From Eleginops maclovinus (Eukaryota; Chordata; Actinopteri; Perciformes; Eleginopidae): a stretch of DNA of 64,000 nucleotides. Made by a program: the position numbers and the translations under genes. Below are positions 11,183 through 24,700 of the stretch, one piece after another. The notes beneath the pieces are model-generated. The model was not told where the DNA came from, did not search any database, and saw only the letters and a program-made list of their open reading frames with translations. The stretch is from the NCBI RefSeq assembly GCF_036324505.1, contig NC_086363.1, positions 5,646,655 to 5,710,654 of the forward strand, in the 5' to 3' direction. Each line of letters starts with the position of its first letter. Positions within the stretch are counted from its first letter, which is position 1.

Positions 11183-14100
11183 TCAGTTCAGAAGTGTCCC
11201 ATAGAGCTGCGCCTTGGTCAAACTGTCCTTCCTGGAAAGTCCTAGGGAGCCAAATTTTTGGTTATAGGGAGGCGGAGGAGGTGGGACCGCCGGTGGTGAC
11301 CCGCTCCCCGGTGCAGGCAGGCTGTGCATCTCCACCTGGTAGTGCTGCAGCTCTGCGGCCAACTCCAGGGTCCTCTGGTTCAGGGACTCGGTGGAGCTGT
11401 TTGGGCTCGGGTCCACATAGTCTGCGCTCTGGCCGCCCGCTGCCACGTTACCCTCCCTGTCCTTGGAGCTCCCTGAGTGGTAGAGGCTGTGCTCCGACCC
11501 CTGGCTGTCCTCGGCTCGGTACAGATGGGCTTGGCTCGGCCCCGGGCTGCACTCGGGGCTGGGGCTTGCGGCGACCCACACTGGGTCCATGCCCTCTTGA
11601 TGGTAAAAGTCAGCCCCCTCCTGGAAGCTGCTGTAGAGCGGGCCGAGGCGGATCTTAGACGGCCTGACGGAGAAGTGTTGCTCTGAGAAGCTGTAGGGTG
11701 AAGCCCGGCCTGGGCTGCGGTAGCTGTGGGCACTCAGGTCCTCCACGCTCAGCTGTCTCCATCGCCCAATCAGCTCCTCCTCCTCGGGAGCCAATGTGCT
11801 GCCACGCCGACTGTCTCCGTAGGCGACACTCGGGGATGAAGAGGGCGGCAGCGGCTCGTAGGGCTCGCTGAAGCAGGAGGACATGGTGCGGCTGTAGACG
11901 GGCGAACTGCCGTTCTGGTGGTGGCTCAGCTCCGTCTGCTGGAAGGGGTGAGTGCTGGGGAATCCTCTTGGACTGTCCCCCTCCCAGGAAGAGTCACTCT
12001 TTCTCTCATAGTCCCCTGCATCCCTCCACTCCATGTAGAGGGAGTGGTGATGTGGGGAGGACGCTGCGCTGCTGGGCGGCCCGTTGCCTTTGTCTTCAGA
12101 GCCCCCGCCGCTGAAGCTGGAGTAGGAGCTGGAGCCAGCACCCAGCGTGGCGGGGAACTTAGAGAAGTGATCCTGGGAGAAACCAGCCCTCAAACCCACT
12201 GACCCCTCCTCCGGGGTGCTGTCGGTGGAGATCTGGGGCCCGTAGAGCAGCTTCCTCTCACCGTGAACGTCCATGCTGGGCCTCCTCTCGCGGTGCCGGT
12301 CCTCAGGGCAGTACAGGGCTGTGTCGCTGCTGTACAGGTCGGACTTGTAGGCTGCGCGGAGCCTGAGCCGCTCTCCGGGTCCCAAACTCTCCAAAATAAA
12401 AGTGTGTTCCTGAGTCTGGGGGCTGGGGGAACGCGAAGCCTGGCTGCTGCTGCAGGCCTCGTCCGGCTTCTCGAGCACCTTGCCGATCAGAGATGCCGCC
12501 ACGGAGTCAGAGTAGGTGCGGCAGAGAGGAGACTCCTCCATGTGCATGGTGAGCCGCTCCTGAAAATCAGCCGGCAGCTAGCAGGGTCAGAGAATAGAGA
12601 AATACATGAATGATTCTGTCCCAACAGGTGGAGCTGTACTGAGATCTGCTTTACCAATGGGTTTTCTTTTTTGTTTGACTGATTTTACTACATTTATCTG
12701 AGTGTATTATCATATCATATAGTACACAATGTATAGTTTTCTAATACTGGTAATGCTGTTAGTAATACTTGCACACTTTATAAGTATAACCTGCTGTTTT
12801 ATCCCTATGTTGTTGTAATCTCTCGTAGTAAGTATTTTTTTCAATTTATTAGATTGATAAGGAAGGCTTTTACATACTACAACATCTAAGGGCTTCAAAA
12901 TGATTATAGAATATCCAAAGCACCGTATCGTATTCAGTGCAAATAGCTTCCTGTCACACTGAGTGAGAAGTCTAATGAAGTGATCTAGATGGAAAATAGT
13001 GCATGAAAGCAAGACGTCATCATTATGTCATATTAATCAACTCTTCTTCTTTGAGAATAAACATGATTTACTCGCTGCATTTGGATCTTATTTAAACATA
13101 TACGAGTTGTCCAACACAATCAGACGTCCCTCTTTCAATTGATTTCGACCTGATTGAATTTATCAAAGTCTCCAGTTGATGAATAAAAAAACCACAAAGA
13201 CTGTGTTTCACAATATATTCCTGTTTGCCTTGCTTCTCCTTCCTCCTGTTTCCTCTACAGTAAGCTCTGTTCTGCCTGGTTTCTTTGTTGTCCCCTTTGT
13301 TGTTCTGTAAATTGCTTAAATTGTAGTAAAAGCTAGAGCAGAAAACCCTGTTCGTTTAGGTTTGTGAGTGTTTTCCTCCTATTTTTTATTCCAAAATGGT
13401 GCTTACAAAATGTTAGCCAGTGCATTCTGCTTAATTTAATGCCGTATTCACATTGGTTAGTTTGCAGAGGAGTCCATTTACCTGATTTGACTGGAATACC
13501 TTTATCTGTGTCATATTCAGTGGCAAGAGTTTCTAAAGATGTGAAGGTAGAGGTGCTGCTTCCTTGGAAAATAAAGGCACTGCTCTCACTATTCTGAGCA
13601 TTTCCTTGATAATAAAAAAATCCTCCCTTCACTATGTGTGCCTCTCCATAGCAACAAGCATAAAGCCGACTGCAGCACATCATCAACAGGAATCCAGTCA
13701 GTTGTTCCTAATTGGCGATGAGAGCCAAGCTAATTATAACTTTGTAGACGGAGAGGAGACTAATATGAAAAGACATTTCATCCAAACAGTTTCATCGCAA
13801 CTTGAACCAAAGTAAACGCCACTTAATTACTGTCCACACAGTTTGATAGGTTTTTACATCCTTTCTGTGGTTGTTTTGCAGCAAAACAAACGGCTGAAGC
13901 ACTTCAGTAGGCGCTGAAGAGCCACTGCACTCCTCAAAAATGCTGCAGCACAATTCATCAATATGCTTTCGATTAGCTCCCGCCCACAGGACACTAGCGC
14001 ACATACAAAGTGTGCATGTGTAGCCTCTGACCCCCATTATGTTTGGCGTCGAGCCTGCATAACAGTTTTTCACTCTATAACCGATCCTATAACTGCGTTC

Positions 14101-17100
14101 AGAGAGCATGTGTTTGCGTGTAGGGGGGAATTCTATGAGTCTTACGCAACCAAATGCAATTTGCATTGATATTTCCATTCAGCCATTTTCTACCTTTTGG
14201 ATGTTTGCCAGTTTTAAAAAGCCACTCGTGTCGCATGAGCGAGGCACGGGGCCCAGGGCTGATGCAGCGGAAAGTGGCGCCAAGCTGGCCTGGTGTTAAG
14301 ACACTCATCGATACCAACGTGCGTCTGTTTTCACGAGCAGTAGCACGATGAGGCCGCAGTGTGCCCCACATTTACATTTTTCAACACTTAAGTTCTTTCT
14401 CCTTGAACGGTGAGCTGTCCCCCACACTTCCGCATGACGTGCCTTGAAGTAGTTCCCACTGTGCGTCGTGCTTAATCACCGTCAAACAATTACATGATTA
14501 CTAAAACCTGGTGCAGAATAATTACACTGACGTCGCTGCATAATATGAGAGAGGAAAAAGGCTCCTGTCTCGCTGGTGGTTTGGACATAAGATTTGAGCT
14601 ACTGTTACATTTCACATCAAAGCCTGCATGTAAAACAAATCAAAGAGAACTGTATTCAGAAGTACTCAGATATGTTAGTCAATTAAAAATAGCAATACAA
14701 CCCTGTAGAAATAGTGTGTTGTAAGAAAAGGCATGAATTTATTATTTGACTTGAGTGTGTAAAAGTACAAAAGCATATGCATCAAATTATACATATATTT
14801 GTACAGTGGAGGAAATAAGTATTTGATCCCCTGCCGATTTTGTTAATTTGCCCACTTACAAAGAAATGAACAGTCTGTACTTCTAACGGTAGGTTTATTT
14901 AAACAGTGAGAGACAGAATATCAAAAAGAAAATCCAGAAATGTAGATAAAACAATGTGTAAATTGATTTGCATATAATTGGAGGAAATAAGGATTTGATC
15001 GTGCCTTAGAACTTGGTGGAGAAAGCCTTGTTGGACAGCACAGAGGTCAAGTCCTCTCGCTTTAAAAAAGTATTCCTAATATCAACTCTTTACCTGGATA
15101 ATAGACACCTGTCCACAGTCAAAATCCCTCCTGAGATGTGCGCAAACCTGGCGACCAACTACAAGAAACACCTGACCTCTGTGCTGTCCAACAAGGCTTC
15201 CTCCACCAAGTTCTAAGGCACGATCAAATGAAACGCAAATCCATCTACATCTTTTTTTTAACCTACATTTCTGGATTTTCTTTTTGATATTCTGTCTCTC
15301 GCTGTTTAAATAAACCTACCATTAAAAGTATAGACTGTTCAGTTCTTTGTAAGTGGGCCAAATTACAAAATCAGCAGGGGATCAAATACTTAGTTCCTTC
15401 ACTGTATATGAGTATAAGTACTCAACCTCGTAAAAAAAAAGAAGCAGAACAAGAACAAGTAAAAGAAGACATTATCACATCTTATAACATTTAAGTAAAA
15501 CTAAAGCCGCCAAATAGCAGGAAATAGAAATACTGAAGGGAGGACAAGTACCTTCAAATTGTATGTAAATGTAATTAGATATCCCACGACTTTTTGTAAT
15601 ATTTAAATAATGTTTTCATCCTTTCACATCAGGGTTTCCCACACATAGACTTTACTTGGGCGGGCCGCCCAGGTATATTAACGGCCGGTAAAGTATATTC
15701 GCAACCCATTTATTTATTTATTTGGTTTATCCCGTCCGCGAGCACGACGCCTTCCGCAATCGATTAACTAGTGGACAATGACCTCCTCGCTCTACGCCTC
15801 CTGCTATCGTGTATAGGGTCTGCTAACAAGCGACAAAGCAGAAAGGGAGACCTTACGAGAAAAAGAGAAGAGGACGTTGGAATTACCTCAGAAGACGCGG
15901 ACACTTAAAAGGTAAAGCAGCATCCCCCCCCCGCCCCCCTCCCTGTACTGCAGTGACCCACAGACTTCATCACTCCTCTTTAATCTCTCCTGCCTCTCAA
16001 AAGGGCAAGATGACCTTCACTTATAGTCCAGACGGCATTTTTATGTTTTTTGGGCCATCTTCATGTCACGATGAGTGGAAATGTATCTTAATGCTCCTCA
16101 CTCTGTTCTTTCTTTCACAAATCACAGCTATCTCACCGAATCGTTCCCTTTCACAGTACCTGGCTATCTATCATTGTAAATTAAGTGCAGGTTGAACTGT
16201 GCACGTGTCAGGTCAAAAAGGTTGCTTGTGACTTTTGTTGAATTTTAAATACAAGCTGACATGTAGCAGTCAGTGTGGGCCTCACCTCGGAGAGCTGCGC
16301 CCTGTACAGAGATTTGTTGCACTGCAGAAGCTGAGCGGCCAGGTTACAGTCCTTCCTGTACATGTCCTATGGAGACACGATAAAAAAGACATTTAGAGTT
16401 AGATATTCACTTATTTTGTTAAGTATTGTCATCTTTTCTAATGGTAATTCTACCCCTTAAAGTCACTCTGCCTGTTTTGACTTCCAGAATCAGAGTGTTT
16501 TTGATGTGTGCAAAATGAGGAAGGTTAATCAGATTAAATATACCTCGGTTCACAGCACTGTAACTGTGTTTTTATACATATCTTATTCTATTTTAGCTTG
16601 ATTTGTTTGTTTTCTCCTGGCTTTTCAAAGACAGTTTTTAAATGTGATTATGTATTCATGATGTCGTTGTTTTGCATAAGTTTGGACTGCTTTAATGCTT
16701 CCAGTAAAGCACTTTGAATCACCTTGTTGTTGAAATGTGCTATATAAATACATTTGCCTTGATTTGCATTGAACTGCCTCTCCAGTTTTGTGTTTGATCT
16801 TTTAGTTTGTGACAATCTAAACATAGAAAAATCTACAAAACAAAAAGTATCTCAAAAGTAATAATACTAAAAAAAAGACAAATAAAACGTATTTTGCAAA
16901 GACAGGCAAACAGGGTGGAGATAATATGCATTAGTATATAGGTTTAATCATTTAAATATAAAAGAGGCGCTTACATTGTCTTCCTGCAGCTTCTCGATGG
17001 TGAGTTTGGCCTCCATCAGGTGGTTGTTGAGGACGATGATCTCTCTGCTGAGCGCTCGCTTCTCATCGTCGTGATGCTGAGACTGAAGACAAGAGAGAGG

Positions 17101-20100
17101 ATTATAGACATAACCAGCATTGAACAACGACTTATAGATTTATCAACACTTGAATTTTTTAGTCTAGTCCAAGTTTATTATAACCAGTTTTTCACAACTC
17201 TGAGCAGATTTGACTTGTCTGTCTAGTTTGATGAACAACATTTGACTCAATATATTCTTTGTTGTTATCGCTATTTTATCACATTCAAACCCAAAGCCAA
17301 ACCACCAAACTCATCATCTAATAAAGCAATCAAACCTCTGAAGTTTTGCATGAGAAGCTTTAATAGGCAGTTTGAAGTTTGGAACTTGTTGGCCTGATGA
17401 TTGTGTAATATAATCTCTGTCTAAGACGGTGTGTGAACAGCATGCTCTAAATATAAACACAGGATAGATACACTAAAGAACTTCACACATTGAGAAGTGG
17501 CAGCAGGACATACAGTAGCTGAATCTGTTGGTTACTATGGGTAACCAAGAAACCATGATTTCAGTAAACAGAGCGAGCGCTACGCAGGAGTACATGTCCT
17601 CTTCTTGTTGGCTGATGTGGACAGAGCCGATGTTTGTCTTTCTGAAGCATGGTGGTGTTTGTGTGGATTCATTGTTTGTAGCGTTTAAGTCCTGTCAGTG
17701 TTAGAGGTTATATGTGAAAGAAAAAAATGCTGTGATAGAAAAAATAGGGACGTTGTGTGCAAACATTGGCTCTCTTCAGGCTCTTTCCTCCGCTGTGTGA
17801 GCACTCAAAGCATATCACTGTGTTTATCTGTCTTGTAATTACATTCGCTATAGTTGGCAGGGCCACGGGGTCAGATGGGTTTGTGGCACCTCTGGGGTAA
17901 ACAAGCGAGAGACTTACTCTGCACCTCTCACACACCTGAGAGGCGGGAATACGTGAGGTGAATCAATAACGGCTGATTTCGACGCTTCACCAGAGTAAAA
18001 GCCGTTATAAAAATGACCATTTTTTCTAGCAAAAAACTTGGGTGACCCTCGGCTCCTTTTTGACCCGGAGTCTCGCTGCTGTAGAGCTGTAATCACGAGG
18101 AGGGCCGAGACGATTATTATCTTACCAACGCATTCAGCTGTCCATTCAACAGCAGCGACACCTGATTGTCATACAGTGTTCTCGGGCAGGCTGGTTAATT
18201 ACATCTTTCCAGCGGCTAAATCTACGTCTGACAAATGAAGTGAGGTGCGGCGCGCTGAGGAACAATGGCTTCGCTATCACTCTGCCATCGGAAGGAGGAC
18301 AGCCAATTGTAATAGGCCGTAATTAACGTCAGTGTTACCAACAGCAGGGCAGTCATATTCAAATCGTCTCTCCGAGTTTTCTCCACCATATCTGAACCCT
18401 GTGACTCGCTGAGGCGCTTCTTTTTCTTCTGTGTCGACCAGCATGGGAATTCACAACACACTCACACACACGCTTACATCTCTGTGGATCTTTTCCTCCA
18501 GGTCTTGGTTGATCCTCTGCAGTGCTGAGTAGCTGCTTTGTATTCTGAAAGGACACAATAAATGTTCACTTGCGGACTTATAAGTACACATACATTACAG
18601 AACAGAGTAGACTTCTACAAACTGAACATAAGCAGAACTGGAGGCTCAGCAGGACACGCGCTACCGATAAACACCTTACCACGGTTTGCAGCGCGTGAGT
18701 CGTTCTCACATCTCACTGACCTCCCTCTACTGATGCCATGGTTAAGCTAATGCTTTTATTTTGGATCCAGAAGCTGAGAAGTACTTTATAAGTCCAAAAT
18801 GTGAATCACTCACTACCTATGCCCGGTGGATCCCGATCTAGGGGTCCCCGACATAAATCTAAGGGGTGCAGGCTGCAGTGCGGAAACTTTTTATCTCCCC
18901 TTTGCAGTGACAGTAAATAAACATTACTGACGCGTGTTTAGACGTTTGCCTGAAGGTGAACTTGCCACTTGCCCCGGGGGTGACTTCACCGTTGATCACT
19001 TTCTTGTTTTGATGTTATCCTTCCTCAGAAAAAGGATTAGTAATTGTTGTTTCCAATGTTGAGCAATGTTTGGGCTTGAGTGGAGAGGCTTGACTAACAC
19101 CAACTCAGTGTTTAAGCATCATTAACATCGATATCTATTACGTATTAAGTATATTTATATGTCAAATGTCTGGTTTTATCAGTAAAACCAATCCTGTAAA
19201 GGTAATTTTGATTTGTTGTTGCCATGTGAGAGTGGTCAGACACATAACAGATTATTTTCCGATTGTTGGATGCAGTTTAGTTTGATGTTTATTCAGAGTT
19301 TGTACAACACCAGGAATGAATCTTCCAGTGTGAATGTTTGTGAGCATCTGCTTCCTGTGTCCTCCCGGTTTCCGGTAGCCTATGACCCCTTTTATACCCC
19401 CTGTGCAGCTAACCCTCGCCACCAATTGTTCTAAATAATATTGCATTATAAATCCAAATTAAATAAACTGCCAACAATACACATACAATGGCACCTCTTA
19501 CAATTACTTCTGACTGTTTGGAGGATTTTTATCATCGTGGCATTTCTAATTTACTGTCCAGGAGAGTAAAATACCATAAAATGATTAAGTAATATAATTT
19601 ACAAAGATAATAAAGCCATGAACAATGTGTTGATCACTCTAAGACCTGCAATACTCTTCACCGTTGCATTGTTATGGACTGAAACATCTGAAGTGTTCTG
19701 TTTTTCTAGGTTAACACAAGCTATGTGCATTGATGGTTTTAAATAATACTTTGCATCCGATACCGTGTTTCCACGAATCAACAGCAATCAATCACCCCGT
19801 GTAGTGAGTGAAGGTCAATCATTTCAGGGAAGTAACAATAAGCAAAACATGTCATTAGTAGCGAAGGGCTTTTACGGTGTACCGCAAGGTGACATTCTTT
19901 GTCCGTAATTATATAAATTCTTCGTAAGTAATATTGATTTTTGTTGTCGTGCCAATTTCTGTGCAGAGTCGACGGCATGGCCTTCAATGTAGTTCGGCTC
20001 CGCTCCAATTCAACCATTGTGAAGATTACAATCTGCTCTTGACATCTGACATCTCCACCATACACTCCTGAGCTGGGACAAAATGCTGATGACACAACTG

Positions 20101-21661
20101 ATTCTACTGATTCATTCAGAGAACTCACATTTCCAAGAACAAATACTTCTTCTTCTTGGTGTTCTTAGAGCTACAGTAATATTTCTTGGATCAAAAAGCA
20201 GTTACGTTGCTAATGCGTTATAGTAAAGATCTCCTTTCCTTTAGTCTACAGGGAAGTTTCCAAGAAAGAATTTCATCATTTGGTGTTTGGGAAATAGTCT
20301 AAATGTGTCTCTTGGTTTCTCTGAATTCGATGTTTCTGATTTTATCATTTTTATATGAAAGAAGTGAGCTGGTCCTTCATCAGCCACAAGAGAATGAATG
20401 CATACTGTCCTTTCTATTTAGGCTATAAGGGCCTGTGCCTCAAACCCCCACAGTGTATAACATCCCTCCTCTTAAAGCTGCTGTTCAGTGGACCAGAACA
20501 CACGGCTGGCTAACTATGGAAACCCATGGGTACATACTGAGCTTTGAACGTTCCATGCAGCACTTTGTAGCCGAAAACGGAGTGAAAAACTAAAAAAGGA
20601 TAGAAAGCTTGAGTGTCTCATCTCACTGGATCCTTTTTTAACCTTTTAATAGAGGACCTTATTTGGGAAAGGACTGTTTCGGGGTATTTTTGTTTATTTT
20701 CAGTTGTTGGACTCTGCTTTTTTTTTCATTGCCTCCCCAGGTTTCTCTTTCAATAGCAATTGCAGTCGAAATTAGTTTTACTAAAACCTCGTGACAGCAC
20801 ATTAGCGGGCCTTTTAGGCAACAAAATAGAAATACTATTCTGAGCCAAAGGGAGGTAGTATCCAGAGATTTTTCTAAAACTAATTAAAAACAAAAGAAAA
20901 CAAATGTACAAGTAATGTTTTCTAATATTCTCTGAGATATAGTAGAGCTATGCATTACAGAGAATGACATCTCTCTGAGATTAAAGTCACAAATGAACTG
21001 TGACTTTCATTTACGACAAATTGTGTTTATTTAGTCGAGGAACCAGATCGCTTCACTTCTCATCGCACACACACGATGCTGCTTGCTGCGTTTAATGCCT
21101 GCAGGGGATGACCTAATGATATTACACTTTAAGTCCAGATTCACCATGTTATCATAAGCATTTGAAGAGTTCAACTGGTTCTTTTCAGAGGAAAACAACA
21201 TACCGATTATTATGAAGTGATAGATTTTGTCTGTGGAAAGATGGAAGATCCACCGCCCTTAGTAAACAATTATATTTCCAATTAATTTCCCCACAAAATA
21301 ACCACTTTTATTCCTTAATATTACCTACTTCCCCATGAAAGTCATTTTTTCCCCTACAGTATCCTTAATATGCAGTATTGTACAAAGCTGGTTTCTCTAC
21401 CTACTTGGTTTTGATATATAGAAATGCAAAGTACATTTACTCTAACATTGTGCATAGTGGATAGTGGTTCTGAGCACTTCCTCCACCTGTGCTGCCTACC
21501 TGCGCAGTTTATCAGTGAACTTGTCCAGCTCCTCCTGGGCTCGCCGGAGCTCCGTCTCCAGGTACTGCCGCGTGGAGTCGAACTCGCCCTGCAGCAGCTC
21601 CAGCTTGTGTGTCGTGTAGGAGAGCCGCTTCCTTAAGTCCTCCTTCTGCTCCAGCATTGAG

Positions 21662-21710
<49 letters not shown>

Positions 21711-24700
21711 GACACACAGCAGGTGACTTGGTTCAGGGCATATGGCGCAGGAAACAAGCTTGTAACTTGGGTGTATGCTTATCTAAATTGACTTGTAGGG
21801 TCTACATATCTTCTTAATGCACAGAGAGCGGCCATGCAGCGGTGATGGGAACATCATGAGAGGGTGATAAAAGCTGAAAAGTTGCGTAAGAAAGTGCTTT
21901 GTATGGGAAAAACATGGGACCAAAACACAGATCTGTCATTAAGGATCCAGGCGGGGGTAAGCAAAGGAAACAGAGCTTCTTTTTCTTTCTTTATTTTAAG
22001 TTATTTGGGCATTAGGTTTCTCTTTCTGGCATTAAAGCTCTGCAGCACATCTCAGAAACACAATCATCAGTGAGATTGGTCCCACAGAGAAAAAAGGGAG
22101 GGTGTAATCTGCGATGAAATATGAGCCAATGAACTCTAATACATCACATGAATAGACTGTGAAGTCTCAGATTTACGGAACAGCGATACCCCCCACACGT
22201 AATTCAGCCAGACAGCAAAATGATGACTATTTTCAGAGTATGTGCATTACCTGGGCTTCAATCTAATAAAAGGGCAAGTGTGAGTGGGAAAAGAGGAAAT
22301 GTCTGTTGCCGTGATGGATCTGAATGTGCACGGCTGGGCTTAATGGACCCTGTATTGACGGACAGATGGAGAAGGGAGGGTAATGACTCTATCTGCAGCC
22401 AGATAACAGATAGCAGAGAGGGGATGGAGATGTCGTCACGCAGCTCTTTTCGCTTCCTCTCCTTCTCTCTCTTATAACCAGATCATAGATCCAGAAGGTG
22501 GGGACTGAGGAAGACTGAGAGAAAGATCAGGGACAGGTCTCTTTTAATGTTTTCAGGTCACTCAGTGTAAGTATCATCGGATTTGTAGCTCATTAAGAAG
22601 CATGTGCAAAGGTGCTTAGACTAGAATATCCATTTGTAGCTATTTCTCTGACGCTCTTTCTAAATCAAACATATTGATTTTGTCTAATAAACCACTTCAG
22701 CTGGATTATTAATTGTCGACTGTCACACACATAATATAAATAAGGTATTACTGATATGAATTAATGCCCAACACATAAATCACAACGGTATATATATTTT
22801 ATTTAGCCTCTTGAATAAAGGTACTGTAATTAAAGGCGTGTCAACCCTTGTGGGATGTGCACCTTGACAATCCAATTTGTCAGAGGCAGAGTCGCTCTAG
22901 AATAGAGGCAGAAATCTCATGAGATATTTACATTTCAGTGACAGGAGTCATCAGATAAATACGACAAATGACATGATTTGAACTTTAGTTTGTCTTCAAG
23001 AAACTACTGACATGATCATTTTGAGGTTGCATTAATGAGCGACTTAAAGAAAGTGAAATTAAACTATAGTTGTGTAGAAGAAGGGATTCAAACACTATTC
23101 TTTAGCATTAATGTCAAGGCATCGATGTCCGCAAGAGGTTTTGTGGCAGTAAAAATAATAATAATGCAATATATAATCAAAAGTCCTACATATACATTTA
23201 TTTGAGGTTTGTTCTGTGAAGACTGTGGTACATTCTAAGGCACTGGCGTAACACAAGCACTTGGGGCCCCCCTGCAGGTACTTAGACTGGGGCCCCCCAC
23301 CGCCACCTGCCACGGCCTCCTTACAACTAGCCTACTCAAAATAATGTTTCAAAATAAAAGTAAGTTGTTCATGTATCCACTGGCGCAGTATTATTTCATG
23401 TAGTGTCTTTCAAAATTGCGGCCGGCCGCGGCCGCTCTAGTAGAAATCTAACATGCTGTCGGCGGCCGCTTTGGGGTATAGAGGTAGGGGGCCCGTTCTC
23501 ATATGAGGGGGGCCGGGGCCCCCCCGCCTCGCGGGGGCTGCGGGGGTATACTTTACGCCAGTGTTCTAAGGTTTTCTTTTACATAAACTCTACTCTTGAC
23601 TGGATACAGTACCATAAAAGGCTAAATGACAAAAAGGAGCTAAATTGTTGCTGATCATATCACACTGGATCTGGAATGTTGTTTATTTTATCATGCGACT
23701 GCCACAAAGCCGTCAGTGAGTAAAACAACAACACCTGCCGACAGAGTGTTTCAATGGATGTGTCAACTGACTGCAGGGCATTTCAGTGCTGCATTACCCA
23801 GCAGCCCCCACTCCTGCAGCTCTTTGATTGGCAGGCATTGGCAGGGGAATACAGGTGTTTGTTGTCAGATAGAGGACGAGTTTACGTGAAGTAGCTCCAG
23901 GAATATGAACAACAAAAAAAAATCCCCCATTAGTGACCTCCTGTGAGTCAGACATAATGAGTGCTTTCATTCCAGGGAGATGAGATGACAAGGCAGCATG
24001 ACTCCTAGGGCTCTGAGAGGCGGGATGAGGGTGCGTTCGCACCACTGGGTGGCAAGAGGAGACACCCCGTGGGCGGATGAACGGACAAACAGATAAAAAA
24101 ATGAGGACGGATGGAGAGATGGCGTCTGAGATGTTTCTCTCTTACCTCTTTTTCGGATGTTTGCCGCCATTTCGGGGGACTTTTAAGGCGGTTTTGCCAA
24201 TGTATATCTTTTTCATGGTTTGTCTGTGTTCCTTCCCTCTCATGTGTTTATAGGGGTTGACCACAGGGAGCTGTCGTGTGTGTTAGTTTCCCAAAGGAGA
24301 CCAGCTAAGTGCGGCCTGCACAGTTACTGAGTGCTCTACCTGTGTTGACCCTGCCAAACAAAGCAAATACACAAACTATTAGTAACTACGGTTCAACCAT
24401 CCGATTTGAAGGACAACATTTTGCATTGATAGTCATTTGATTGCAAAATTCCCCACAGTTTTGTCCTTTGCATGAAAAGAAAAGCTGAACCAGCATTAAA
24501 CTCTGCACTGAATTCAAAGGAACCAGCTATTTTAAAGCTCTCAAAGGTTAAAATCCTCTCCAGGTGATGTAGGTTTTGGGAAAATGTTAGTGTTTTTGTG
24601 TGTCACAATGCGCTGTTTCCCGTGAACATTCAGTGGGAGTGAAAATGAAAGAATCTAAAACATCAGTGGTGAATGTCAAGTTTGGGTCCTACTCCTTCAG

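Noticed and set aside
11065..11658. 197-aa plus-strand ORF
   Set aside because: Antisense shadow of the GC-rich last exon of begain; no recognisable protein and no splice logic. The other ORFs overlapping 11.3-12.6 kb are also shadows.
12548..12570. Alternative acceptor TTTCAG|GAG for the last begain exon
   Set aside because: It would be in phase, but it drops the conserved LPADFQ residues; the acceptor 20 nt upstream restores a match to mammalian BEGAIN.
23420..23475. Possible cloning-vector polylinker (GCGGCCGCTCTAG)
   Set aside because: Similarity to a common vector polylinker ends after about 13 bases, and the segment sits inside a MITE with intact ends and target duplications, so vector contamination is unlikely.
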